A DNA stretch of 31,470 bases from JAFDEI01 sp964196055 (GTDB taxonomy: Bacteria > Myxococcota_A > UBA9160 > SMWR01), in the NCBI GenBank assembly GCA_964196055.1, contig CAXMSF010000040.1, positions 1 to 31,470 on the forward strand, written 5' to 3'. Within the stretch, counting starts at the first letter, position 1. Every line of letters starts with the position of its first letter. The position numbers and the translations under genes are program-made. A model generated the notes under the pieces. The model had not been told where the DNA came from. It searched no databases and was given only the letters and a program-made list of their open reading frames with translations. This document shows positions 15,385-22,931 of this stretch, piece by piece.

Positions 15385-16257
15385 TCAGATCAGCGGGAGC
15401 TGGTCGTGCTCGCTGTCGGTTTCGGGCGCGGCTGCGGGCTCGCCGCCGCTCGTCCGTGCCGGCGCAGCGCGGTCGCGCGGCGCGACGGCGGGGCAGATGT
15501 CGTTGTATTCGCACCAGCCACAAAGCGGGCTCGTCCTGGGTTCGAAGCTGGTGGCTGCGAGGATCCGTTCGATCAGCTGCACCGTCTCGGCCCGCAGGGC
15601 CTCGAGTTGTTCGGGTGTGCGCGTGGAGGTGCGGGTCTGGTTGCGAAGCACGTAGTGCCAGACCAGGCGAACCGCGCTCTCGCCGCCGAATCGACCCGCG
15701 ATGCCGATCTGATAGAAGGCGAGCTGACGGTCCTCGTCGATCTTGGCCTGGTTGGGGACCCACCGGCTCGTCTTGTAATCGTGGATTTCGATGGTTCCGT
15801 CGCGCGTTCGGGAGATCCGGTCGACGTAACCCTGGATGCCGTAACGACCTGCTTCGTCGAGATCGAAGACGACGTGCTCCTCGAGGCCGAGGGTTTCGTC
15901 GGCGTCGAAGGGATAGTGACGCCGGTAGTAGTTCGACAGGCTTTGCTCGCCGTTCGCGCGATAATCATCGGGCGAATTCTCGGTCTTCACGATCCGCACG
16001 CGCTTCGCATCGTAATGCTCGTCGAACAGCGCGTTGTAGCGGTGGAGCACCTGCGGCAGCGTCGGCACGTGTCCCTTGCCGATGGCGATGTAGAGCCGTT
16101 CGAGTACATCGTGGACACGCTTGCCGACAAAGCCCTCGATCGACTCGACGTCGCGCGGGATCTTCAGTAGATAGCGGTATTCGTATTTCTTGGCGCAGTC
16201 TTCGAAGCTCGAGAGCCGGGAGTGGCTGAAGAGCGCGGGGGAGCGATCTTCCGTCAC
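15385..16257 (-). CDS. PD-(D/E)XK nuclease with iron-sulfur cluster motif (RecB/Cas4-like)
   Basis: 290 residues from GTG 16257. The N-terminal FSHSRLSSFEDCAKKYEYRYL has the first Cys of a Cas4/AddB-type 4Fe-4S site; the rest is in PLCGWCEYNDICP (C-x2-C-x5-C) near residue 245. In between are GYVDRI and IEIHDYKTS, the Asp and D-Y-K of the nuclease core. The family trims DNA ends in recombination (AddB, RecB) or spacer acquisition (Cas4). There is no helicase domain and no cas gene here, so its partner is unknown. It starts four bases after the nudix stop, so the two are cotranscribed. The C-terminal 40 residues are a Pro/Ala-rich tail. Confidence 0.88.
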   Translation of the reverse strand: MTEDRSPALFSHSRLSSFEDCAKKYEYRYLLKIPRDVESIEGFVGKRVHDVLERLYIAIGKGHVPTLPQVLHRYNALFDEHYDAKRVRIVKTENSPDDYRANGEQSLSNYYRRHYPFDADETLGLEEHVVFDLDEAGRYGIQGYVDRISRTRDGTIEIHDYKTSRWVPNQAKIDEDRQLAFYQIGIAGRFGGESAVRLVWHYVLRNQTRTSTRTPEQLEALRAETVQLIERILAATSFEPRTSPLCGWCEYNDICPAVAPRDRAAPARTSGGEPAAAPETDSEHDQLPLI

Positions 16258-16261
16258 GGAT

Positions 16262-16714
16262 TCAGCGACTCTGCTCTAGCGCGATTTCCTGCTGCGCGCG
16301 CTCGGCGATGCGTCGTTCGGTGTCGAAGCTCAGCTCGGTCACTGCGGTTTCGATCGGGCTCCAGTAGACGCGTTGCATTTCACCGTCCAATTCGTGGATT
16401 TGCTCGGAGGCCAGGCGCATCAGGAAGAAGTGCACGGTCTTCTCGATCTCGGTCGTCTTCTCGTGAAAGGAGTACTTCACGCTGCCGAGCGGAGCCACGA
16501 TTTCGGCCGGCAGGCCGATTTCCTCACGGACTTCGCGCAGCGCTGCTGCTTCGAGGGTCTCGCCTTTCTCGACGTGTCCCTTGGCGAGACGGGTGTTCCG
16601 AACGCCGCGCAACCGGTCGCGCTCGATCGCGAGGGCAATCTCGACCCGCTGACCCACGCGTCGGTAGACGACGCCCCCCGCACAGGTATCGGTTCGAGTA
16701 GCTTGCTTGGCCAT
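16262..16714 (-). CDS. NUDIX hydrolase
   Basis: 150 residues. The Nudix box is complete: G-HVEKG-E-TLEAAAL-REVREEIGL, fitting G-x5-E-x7-R-E-U-x-E-E-x-G-U and binding Mg2+. The start TCAGGVVYRR and RVEIALAI are typical of small Nudix proteins related to MutT/Ap4A hydrolases. These enzymes hydrolyse nucleoside diphosphates linked to another group; the substrate cannot be told from sequence. It is the first gene of the nudix-nuclease-gloB unit and is divergent from cysE, with 118 bases between them. Confidence 0.9.
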   Translation of the reverse strand: MAKQATRTDTCAGGVVYRRVGQRVEIALAIERDRLRGVRNTRLAKGHVEKGETLEAAALREVREEIGLPAEIVAPLGSVKYSFHEKTTEIEKTVHFFLMRLASEQIHELDGEMQRVYWSPIETAVTELSFDTERRIAERAQQEIALEQSR

Positions 16715-16799
16715 TCCGATGGGCTTCGTGATGTTTCGGGGGATCGCGGGAACTTCCGCACCGTATCACAGCTCCGTGGGGGGGCAATCTGGATCGCGC

Positions 16800-16805
16800 T
16801 ACACT
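16800..16805 (+). promoter_or_regulatory. Candidate -10 box (TACACT) of cysE-ccmH
   Basis: TACACT lies 27 bases before the cysE ATG, leaving a short leader containing GGGGGAG. The same hexamer occurs before the WYL and cupredoxin-like genes. No clear -35. Confidence 0.4.
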
Positions 16806-16832
16806 CCCCGATTCGATTCGCGGGGGAGCCCG

Positions 16833-17708
16833 ATGAGCAGATCCGACCGAGACGAGGCGCTGGAAAACGCCATCACCGCGCTGTCGCGGAGCGCCGACGC
16901 CGCCTTGTCGAAAGCCGCCAATCAAGGGTTGCCCGATCGCGCCGTCGTCGTCGATTGGATCGAGCGTGCGAAGCGACTGGTTCTGATGGAGCGAGATCGC
17001 TCGGCCCTGCGCTCTGAAATTCCGCAGCTGGCCGACCGTTTGGACGCACTGATGGACGGTTTGGCACTGCCCGACGGCGTCACGCGAGACGGAGTGATCG
17101 ACCGTTTCCTCGAACGGCTGGCGGGTATCCGCACTTTGCTGTCCGAAGATGTCGAGGCCGCGTTCGAGGGGGATCCCGCGGCCAAGAGCTATGCCGAGAT
17201 CGTGGTTTCCTATCCGTCGATCCGCGCGATCGCGGTCTACCGAATCGCCCACGAACTCCACCTGCTCGGCCTTCCCATCCTGCCGCGCATAATGACCGAA
17301 TACGCTCACGACCGAACCGGGATCGACATCCACCCCGGGGCGCAGATCGGGCGCCGCTTCTTCGTCGATCACGGCACCGGTGTCGTGATCGGCGAGACCA
17401 CCACGATCGGCGACAATGTGCGGCTGTACCAGGGCGTTACTCTCGGGGCGAAATCTCCACGCGGGGGCACGACGCTGCGTGGCAAGAAGCGCCACCCTAC
17501 GATCGAGGACGACGTGACGATCTACGCCGGTGCGACGATTCTCGGCGGTGAGACCATCATCGGGGAGGGCACCGTGATCGGCGGCAATGTCTGGCTGATC
17601 GAGTCCGTCTCCCCGTATTCGAAGGTCATCGCCGAGCCTCCGACGCACCTGGTTCGTCAGCGTCGCCGGCTCGAAGACGACATTCGTCAGCTCTATTGGG
17701 ACATTTGA
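16833..17708 (+). CDS. cysE: Serine O-acetyltransferase (EpsC-type)
   Basis: 291 residues from ATG 16833, which has GGGGGAG four bases upstream; the frame is open further upstream but crosses the promoter. The first 150 or so residues are the helical N-terminal domain. The left-handed beta-helix begins near GIDIHPGAQIGRRFFVDHGTG, with the catalytic Asp-His, and continues VVIGETTTIGDNVRLYQGVTLGA and TIEDDVTIYAGATILGG. The enzyme acetylates serine for cysteine synthesis. It lacks the cytosolic C-terminal inhibition tail typical of enterobacterial CysE and matches the shorter EpsC group. One base separates it from ccmH. Confidence 0.93.
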   Translation: MSRSDRDEALENAITALSRSADAALSKAANQGLPDRAVVVDWIERAKRLVLMERDRSALRSEIPQLADRLDALMDGLALPDGVTRDGVIDRFLERLAGIRTLLSEDVEAAFEGDPAAKSYAEIVVSYPSIRAIAVYRIAHELHLLGLPILPRIMTEYAHDRTGIDIHPGAQIGRRFFVDHGTGVVIGETTTIGDNVRLYQGVTLGAKSPRGGTTLRGKKRHPTIEDDVTIYAGATILGGETIIGEGTVIGGNVWLIESVSPYSKVIAEPPTHLVRQRRRLEDDIRQLYWDI

Positions 17709-17709
17709 G

Positions 17710-18186
17710 ATGTTTGCACGCTCGCTCGTCGTTGGATTGCTCGCACTGGCGCTGGTGGCACCCGCGGCGTTCTCTGAGTCGGCCGAGGCCGAGGCTGAGA
17801 CCGAGGGCTGGGCCTGGTCGTACTTCAACGAGGTGATGAGCCCGTTCTGCCCCGGGCGGACGCTGTCGGCATGCACGAGCGGCCAGGCTGACACGCTGCG
17901 GATGTGGATTTTGGTCCAGGAAGCGGCCGGTCGCAGCCAGGAAGACGTCAACGCTGAACTCATCGAGAAGTACGGAGATGTCGTGCTGTCGGCTCCGCGG
18001 CCCGCGGGCTTTGGCGTGACCGCCTATGCGTTCCCCGCGCTCTTCTTCCTCGGGGGCGGCCTGGTCGTTGCGGTCTTCCTGAGGCGGCATACCCGCATTG
18101 CCCGGGAGGTGGACCGTGTGGCCACGCCGCCGCCGCCGCTCGACCCCGAGATCGAACGGGCGATCGACGAAGAACTCTCGCGCTAG
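17710..18186 (+). CDS. ccmH: CcmH/NrfF-family cytochrome c biogenesis protein with variant Cys motif
   Basis: 158 residues. A signal peptide (residues 1-22) precedes a short domain with VMSPFCPGRTLSACTSGQADTLR and then EKYGDVVLSAPRPAGFG, which is the CcmH pattern. A transmembrane helix follows at about 107-125 (AFPALFFLGGGLVVAVFL), then a cytoplasmic tail. CcmH reduces apocytochrome c CxxCH thiols before haem attachment. Its usual motif is LRCxxC; here the cysteines are Cys47 and Cys55, seven residues apart. No other ccm genes are in the window, an unusual isolation. It is translationally coupled to cysE. Confidence 0.85.
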   Translation: MFARSLVVGLLALALVAPAAFSESAEAEAETEGWAWSYFNEVMSPFCPGRTLSACTSGQADTLRMWILVQEAAGRSQEDVNAELIEKYGDVVLSAPRPAGFGVTAYAFPALFFLGGGLVVAVFLRRHTRIAREVDRVATPPPPLDPEIERAIDEELSR

Positions 18187-18242
18187 CTGCGCGTCGGCCG
18201 CTTTGCGGCCAACGCTTCCGCCCGGCGTGTGATCTGCTCGCA

Positions 18243-18263
18243 CGGGCCCCCGCCGCGGGCCCG
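18243..18263. repeat. GC-rich hairpin between ccmH and the adenosyltransferase gene
   Basis: CGGGCCC and GGGCCCG flank a seven-base loop, just upstream of the TATACT box of the next gene. It could end the ccmH transcript, though no T-tract follows, or be an operator for the next promoter. Confidence 0.4.
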
Positions 18264-18286
18264 GACGTCTCCCCGCCGCTGTTCCG

Positions 18287-18292
18287 TATACT
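18287..18292 (+). promoter_or_regulatory. Candidate -10 box (TATACT) of the adenosyltransferase gene, leaderless-type
   Basis: TATACT, a five-of-six match, ends six bases before the GTG start. The gap contains no Shine-Dalgarno, so transcription probably begins on the start codon itself. Confidence 0.5.
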
Positions 18293-18298
18293 GTCGCA

Positions 18299-18856
18299 GT
18301 GAAGATCTACACCAAGCGCGGAGACGGGGGCGAGACCGATCTATTCGGCGGCGGTCGCGTCGGGAAGGAACATGCGCGGGTCGAGGCGTACGGCGTGGTC
18401 GACGAATTGAACGCCGGTCTCGGCGTGTGCGCTGCCGAGTCGAAGAGCGAGGATGTCCGCTCGGCCGTATTCGCGATTCAGGAGCGATTGTTCGATCTCG
18501 GCTCGTACTTCTCGTCGTCCGCGCCCGATTCGCCCGCGCAGAGTCGCACGGCAGGGCCGGGTGCCGAGGATGTCGAGTTGCTCGAAGCGCACATCGATGC
18601 CTTCGAGGCCGAGCTCGAAGCGCTCCAGCGCTTCATCCTGCCGGGCGGGACGAAGGCGGCTGCGGCCTTCCACGTCGCGCGCACAGTCTGCCGCCGGGCC
18701 GAGCGTCGAGCGGTCGAACTCCACCGCGCCGAGCCCGTGAGTGCAGTCGCGTTGCGCTATCTGAACCGGCTATCCGATCTGCTGTTCGTGATGGCCCGGG
18801 TCGAGAACCGGCGCGCGGGCGTGCCCGACAGCGAGTGGGAGCCGCGGGGCGACTGA
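18299..18856 (+). CDS. Cob(I)yrinic acid a,c-diamide / ATP:cob(I)alamin adenosyltransferase (PduO-type)
   Basis: 185 residues from GTG 18299. MKIYTKRGDGGETDLFGGGRVGK is the PduO/MMAB ATP-binding start, followed by VVDELNAGLGVC; the C-terminal half has the signature ARTVCRRAERRAVEL and RYLNRLSDLLFVMAR. The enzyme adenosylates cob(I)alamin to the cofactor adenosylcobalamin. This agrees with the B12-dependent mutase and its chaperone about 3-6 kb away. The short acidic insert around residues 75-95 is ordinary. The 3' end overlaps, on the other strand, a small membrane protein gene. Confidence 0.94.
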   Translation: MKIYTKRGDGGETDLFGGGRVGKEHARVEAYGVVDELNAGLGVCAAESKSEDVRSAVFAIQERLFDLGSYFSSSAPDSPAQSRTAGPGAEDVELLEAHIDAFEAELEALQRFILPGGTKAAAAFHVARTVCRRAERRAVELHRAEPVSAVALRYLNRLSDLLFVMARVENRRAGVPDSEWEPRGD

Positions 18857-18967
18857 GCCGATGTAGATCTTCGGGCGCTCCATCCGGATCCGCAGCACGG
18901 TGCCGATCGCCATGCCGAGTAGCAGCGAGAAGAGTAGTGCGAGTGCGATCCGCTTCAGGAAGGACAC
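18770..18967 (-). CDS. Candidate small membrane protein
   Basis: 65 residues from GTG 18967, eight bases after the SNF2 stop. TAGGGG, made of the SNF2 stop and following bases, lies five bases before the GTG and would act as its ribosome binding site. Residues 5-25 are one transmembrane helix (ALALLFSLLLGMAIGTVL), followed by a basic segment RIRMERPKIYIG and a short tail. The last 87 bases lie antisense to the 3' end of the adenosyltransferase gene, so one of the two may end earlier. No family recognised. The coding case rests on the helix, the SD and the coupling. Confidence 0.5.
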   Translation of the reverse strand: MSFLKRIALALLFSLLLGMAIGTVLRIRMERPKIYIGSVAPRLPLAVGHARAPVLDPGHHEQQIG

Positions 18968-18975
18968 TCGAGCCC

Positions 18976-21891
18976 CTATTCGAGCAGCGCCAGCAGGTCT
19001 GCACGTGTGAGCGCCGAGGCCTGCGCCGAGTCGCCGAGCGCGGCGCTCGCGATTTCGCGCTTCTTGTCCTGGAGCGCGAGCACCCGCTCCTCGACGGTGT
19101 CGGCGGTGACGAGGCGATAGATCGAGACCGGGCGGGTCTGGCCGATCCGGTGGGTCCGGTCCGCCGCCTGATCTTCGACGAAGGGGTTCCACCACGGGTC
19201 GAGGATGAAGACGTGATCGGCCGCGGTCAGGTTCAGGCCGACGCCGCCGGCCTTGAGGGATGCCAGCAGGATCGGCGGGCCGTCTTCGCTCTGGAACTCG
19301 TCCACCACGGCACTGCGGTTGCGCGTCGAACCGTCGATCCGCGTGAAGGCGAAGCCCGCGGCGTCGAGGTGCGGCTCGACCAGGTTGAGCAGTGAGGTCC
19401 ACTGCGAGAAGACCAGCATCTTGTGGCCTTCGGCAACGGCCTCGTCGATGAGTTCCATCAGCAGTTCGATCTTCGATGAGGTCTCGGCGCTCTGGCCGGG
19501 CAGCAGTGCTGGATGGCAGGCGGCCTGGCGCAATCGCAGTAGTGCCTCGAGTGCGGCGAGCACGCCCGAGCCCGAGGAGAGCTGGCTCACGACCTCTTGG
19601 AGGGTCGCGGCTCGCACGGCATTGTAGGTGTCGCGTTCTTTCTCACGCAGGGTCGCGCGCAGCACGATATTGGTGCGCGGCGGCAGTTCGGGCGCGACGT
19701 CTTCCTTGAGCCGACGCATCAGGAACGGCCGGATTCGGGCGCGCAGTCGCCCGGCGGTCTCGGCTTCACCCTCGCTGATGGGTTTCGCGTAGCGCGCCTC
19801 GAAATCGCGCCGACTTCCGAGTAGTCCGCGGTTCAGGAAGTTGAACTGACTCCAGAGTTCGTCGAGCCGGTTCTCCAGCGGCGTACCCGAGAGAGTCACC
19901 CGGAAATCCGCCGAGAGACGGAACGCAGCGCGCGCGACCTGACTGTCCGGGTTCTTGATCGCCTGAGCTTCGTCGAGGATCACGGTGCCCCAGGCTTCCT
20001 TCGAGAGCTGAGCGATGTCGAGCCGAAGGATCGCGTAGCTCGTGATCGTGACGTCGACATCGGGGTCGAGGGATCGCTTGGGGCCGTGGTAGAGCGCGCA
20101 GCGCAGGCCGGGGCGGAAACGTACGATTTCGTTCAACCAGTTTTGCAGCACGCTCGTCGGAGCGACGACGAGCGTGCGACCGCGCAGCGCGCACAGCGCC
20201 TGAATGGTCTTGCCGAGGCCCATGTCGTCCGCGAGCAGCGCCCCGAGCCCCGCATCGCGCAGCATGCAGAGCCAGTCGACGCCTACGCGTTGGTAGCTGC
20301 GCAGCGTTCCGCTGAGGTCGTCGGGAAGCTCGGCGGGCGGGATACCGTCGAAGCCTTCGGCGAGTCCGCGCAGCGCCGAATCGGCTTCGGGGAGCGGCTC
20401 GCCGAGGTCTTCGCAAACAGCCGCGAGTTCGGGCAGCGCGGAACGCGCGACCTCGCCGGATTCTTCGCGCGCGGCCAGCAGGTCGCTGATGCGGTGGCCG
20501 AAACGCTCGAGCCAGTCGTCGGGGAGAGGCGCCCAGCCACCGCCATCGAGCGGTACCAGTGACGTGCCCGACCGCCAGGCTTCGAGCACGCGGGTGGGGT
20601 CGGCTTCGCGCGGTGTCTCGCCGACGCGTGAGGTGAAATGTACGTCGAGGTGCCGGCCGTCGACCTTGATCGAGGCTTCGAGCTCGCCGGCCACGTGGAA
20701 GGCCTCGCGGCCGTTGCCGAGCACCTCGCCGTCCCAGGCTTCGAGGCGCGCGGCAAGTTCGACGGCTTCCTCGCCGCGTAGTTTGCTTCGTCGGCCGGGT
20801 AACAGGTGAAGCTCGTTCTGGAGCCTGCGAATCAGCTGGCGTTCGGCCGCCTGGTCGCGAATCGGGATCGGTCCGCCGAGGGGCACGATCTTGCCCGCGT
20901 CGATGCGAGCGATCGGCGGATTTCCGTAGACGAGCGTCGGCAGTATCGAGAGATCTTGGCGGTGGCGCTGTACCTGGATCGCGAGGCGGGGTGTCTCGAC
21001 GACCGTCTTCGGCAGCCGCTTCGTCACGATGTCGACCGGAATGCGTTCGATCAACGACGGCAGCACATCGGTGACGAGTTCGGCGACATCTTGCGGCCGG
21101 AATACCCGGCCGCGTTTCAGCTCTTCGAGCTCGCGGCCGGTCAGGTTGGTTGCTCCGACCGGGTGCAGCGTGTCGCCGCAGAGCACGATGTCGACGCCGA
21201 TCGCCTCCGTGATCCGCGGATCGCGGCCGATCGACATTCGGAAGCCCGCCTCTTCGTCGGTCAGGCGCCCGCACGGCCCGATCCGTTCACCCGAGGTGCG
21301 AACCGGCTCACCGTCGAGTTCGACGGTGCGGCAATCAGCGAGGATCTCGAGCAGCTTCGGCATGATGCCACGGGGCATCGGGCCGCGGACGCGCGAACCG
21401 AGCACCCGCTCGATGGCGAGGTCGGTCTGGGTCGCGAGGAACTGCGGGCCGTCGACGCGACCCGAGGCGATCGCCGCCAGCGTGGCCTTGAGGGTTTCGT
21501 TGTGACCGCCTTCGATCACGACGCGTTCGAGTTCGAGTCCGCCGCGGATGCGGCGGAAGCGGTAGCCGATGCGTCCGCCGGTCTGTTCACCCGCGGGTAG
21601 TTTGCCACCGTCGGCGCGTGTCTTGCGCAGGGCGATCACTGCCGCGGCCGCGTGTGCGCAGCCGGGCTCCGAACTGCTGCAGTCGCAATCCCAGTCCTCT
21701 TCGTCCGGGTAGAGACGGACCGTCGGGCAGATCAGGCCGCCGCGCTCGGAGATCTGCAGCACGATTTCTTCGCCGTCGTCGGAATCGCCACGAACCGCCT
21801 TCGCGCGCACGAGTTCGACGCCGCGCGACCAGCCCGCGCTGGAGCACTCGCGGCGAATGGCTTCGAACAGGGGCTCGATCGTCTGCGGCAT
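18976..21891 (-). CDS. SNF2-family helicase with SWIM zinc finger (HepA-like)
   Basis: 971 residues from ATG 21891; a TTG at 21957 overlapping the meaB stop is possible. A SWIM finger sits at residues 69-80 (C-D-C, then C-x-H). A long variable region follows. The SNF2 ATPase is complete: LLADDMGLGKTIQ (Walker A), VILDEAQAIKNPDSQ (DEAQ box), LSGTPLENRLDELWSQFNFL, then the helicase C domain with MLVFSQWTSLL, LKAGGVGLNLTAADHVFI and ADRTHRIGQTRPV. These proteins use ATP to move along double-stranded DNA and remodel protein-DNA complexes, often in transcription recycling or repair. It follows meaB, which is unexpected for a helicase, and probably shares its transcript. Confidence 0.93.
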   Translation of the reverse strand: MPQTIEPLFEAIRRECSSAGWSRGVELVRAKAVRGDSDDGEEIVLQISERGGLICPTVRLYPDEEDWDCDCSSSEPGCAHAAAAVIALRKTRADGGKLPAGEQTGGRIGYRFRRIRGGLELERVVIEGGHNETLKATLAAIASGRVDGPQFLATQTDLAIERVLGSRVRGPMPRGIMPKLLEILADCRTVELDGEPVRTSGERIGPCGRLTDEEAGFRMSIGRDPRITEAIGVDIVLCGDTLHPVGATNLTGRELEELKRGRVFRPQDVAELVTDVLPSLIERIPVDIVTKRLPKTVVETPRLAIQVQRHRQDLSILPTLVYGNPPIARIDAGKIVPLGGPIPIRDQAAERQLIRRLQNELHLLPGRRSKLRGEEAVELAARLEAWDGEVLGNGREAFHVAGELEASIKVDGRHLDVHFTSRVGETPREADPTRVLEAWRSGTSLVPLDGGGWAPLPDDWLERFGHRISDLLAAREESGEVARSALPELAAVCEDLGEPLPEADSALRGLAEGFDGIPPAELPDDLSGTLRSYQRVGVDWLCMLRDAGLGALLADDMGLGKTIQALCALRGRTLVVAPTSVLQNWLNEIVRFRPGLRCALYHGPKRSLDPDVDVTITSYAILRLDIAQLSKEAWGTVILDEAQAIKNPDSQVARAAFRLSADFRVTLSGTPLENRLDELWSQFNFLNRGLLGSRRDFEARYAKPISEGEAETAGRLRARIRPFLMRRLKEDVAPELPPRTNIVLRATLREKERDTYNAVRAATLQEVVSQLSSGSGVLAALEALLRLRQAACHPALLPGQSAETSSKIELLMELIDEAVAEGHKMLVFSQWTSLLNLVEPHLDAAGFAFTRIDGSTRNRSAVVDEFQSEDGPPILLASLKAGGVGLNLTAADHVFILDPWWNPFVEDQAADRTHRIGQTRPVSIYRLVTADTVEERVLALQDKKREIASAALGDSAQASALTRADLLALLE

Positions 21892-21953
21892 ATTTCCAGT
21901 GGCTGCGAGGGGAGTCGGTTGAAAGTAGTCGCTTTGCGCAGTTCTCGCGCGGC

Positions 21954-22931
21954 TCAATCGGTCTTTCGTAGCGCGAATTCGATTTCTCGACCCAGACGGT
22001 CACATAGGGCCGAGCCCGAAGCCGTCGGCTCGGCGCCTAGTCGCTCGATCAGGCCCGGCCGGCCGCCGATGGCATCGATGCCGAAGCTCCCGTAACGGGC
22101 TTCGAGGCTCTCGCCAACGAAACGATCGCGAAACTTCGCGCGGCGGGTCCTCAGGTCCCCGCTCGCCTCCAATGCGCGGCGGTGACGATAGGTGGCGTCG
22201 ACGAGCTCGTCGATGCCGGTGTTGTCGCGGGCCGAGATCAGCAGCACCGGCCGCTCGCGTTCGGCGCCCGCGTTGGACGAGAGGGCGAGACCCGAGGCGA
22301 GTTCCTGCGCGGCCCGCGCGGCGGATTCGCCGATGTCGGCCTTGTTGATCGCGAAGATGTCCGGCATTTCGAGGACGCCGGCCTTCATCGACTGCAGCAG
22401 GTCGCCAGCGTCTGGGTGCCCGACGAAGACCAGAGTGTCGACCAGATCGGCCACGTCGACCTCACTCTGCCCGACCCCGACCGTCTCGACGAAGACGAAG
22501 TCGAATGCGGCCGACAGGATCACGACTGCTCCGCGAGTCGCATCGGCGAGGCCGCCGAGGCGGTCGCGTGCGGCCATCGATCGGATGAAGACTCCGGAAT
22601 CTCCCGCGCCGGAGCGCACCCGGATTCGGTCTCCGAGCAGTGCGCCGCCCGTGCGCTGACTGGAAGGGTCGACTGCGATGATCGCAACGCTGACGCCGCG
22701 CGGCCGCAGGCAGCGCACCAATGCGTCGAGCAGCGTCGACTTGCCTGCACCGGGTGGTCCCGTGATGCCGACGCGGACCGCGCCCGGGAATTCGGCCTCG
22801 CGCTCGAGCCGATCGAGCAACGCCACCGCTTCGCTCCGCCGTCGCGATCTCCGGTCGTCGGCGAGGTTGAGGGCCTCGGAGACGGCGTCGCGCTCGCGGG
22901 CGAGGACGCGGGTAGCGAGGTCAGGCGCCAG
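21954..22931 (-). CDS. meaB: Methylmalonyl-CoA mutase-associated GTPase MeaB, predicted CTG start
   Basis: The conserved body is certain; the start is the question. From the first ordinary start (GTG 22826) the protein is 290 residues and lacks a MeaB N-terminus. The frame is open upstream, and translation gives DLATRVLARERDAVSEALNL, which looks like the missing helical N-terminus. The only near-cognate start is CTG at 22931, with GAGG six bases upstream, yielding 325 residues, the usual length. It would overlap the mutase by 11 bases. Walker A is GPPGAGKST (58-66), then VDPSS, ETVGVGQSE and NKAD. MeaB is a G3E-family GTPase that gates cofactor loading and protects the mutase from inactivation. 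Confidence 0.93.
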   Translation of the reverse strand: MAPDLATRVLARERDAVSEALNLADDRRSRRRSEAVALLDRLEREAEFPGAVRVGITGPPGAGKSTLLDALVRCLRPRGVSVAIIAVDPSSQRTGGALLGDRIRVRSGAGDSGVFIRSMAARDRLGGLADATRGAVVILSAAFDFVFVETVGVGQSEVDVADLVDTLVFVGHPDAGDLLQSMKAGVLEMPDIFAINKADIGESAARAAQELASGLALSSNAGAERERPVLLISARDNTGIDELVDATYRHRRALEASGDLRTRRAKFRDRFVGESLEARYGSFGIDAIGGRPGLIERLGAEPTASGSALCDRLGREIEFALRKTD

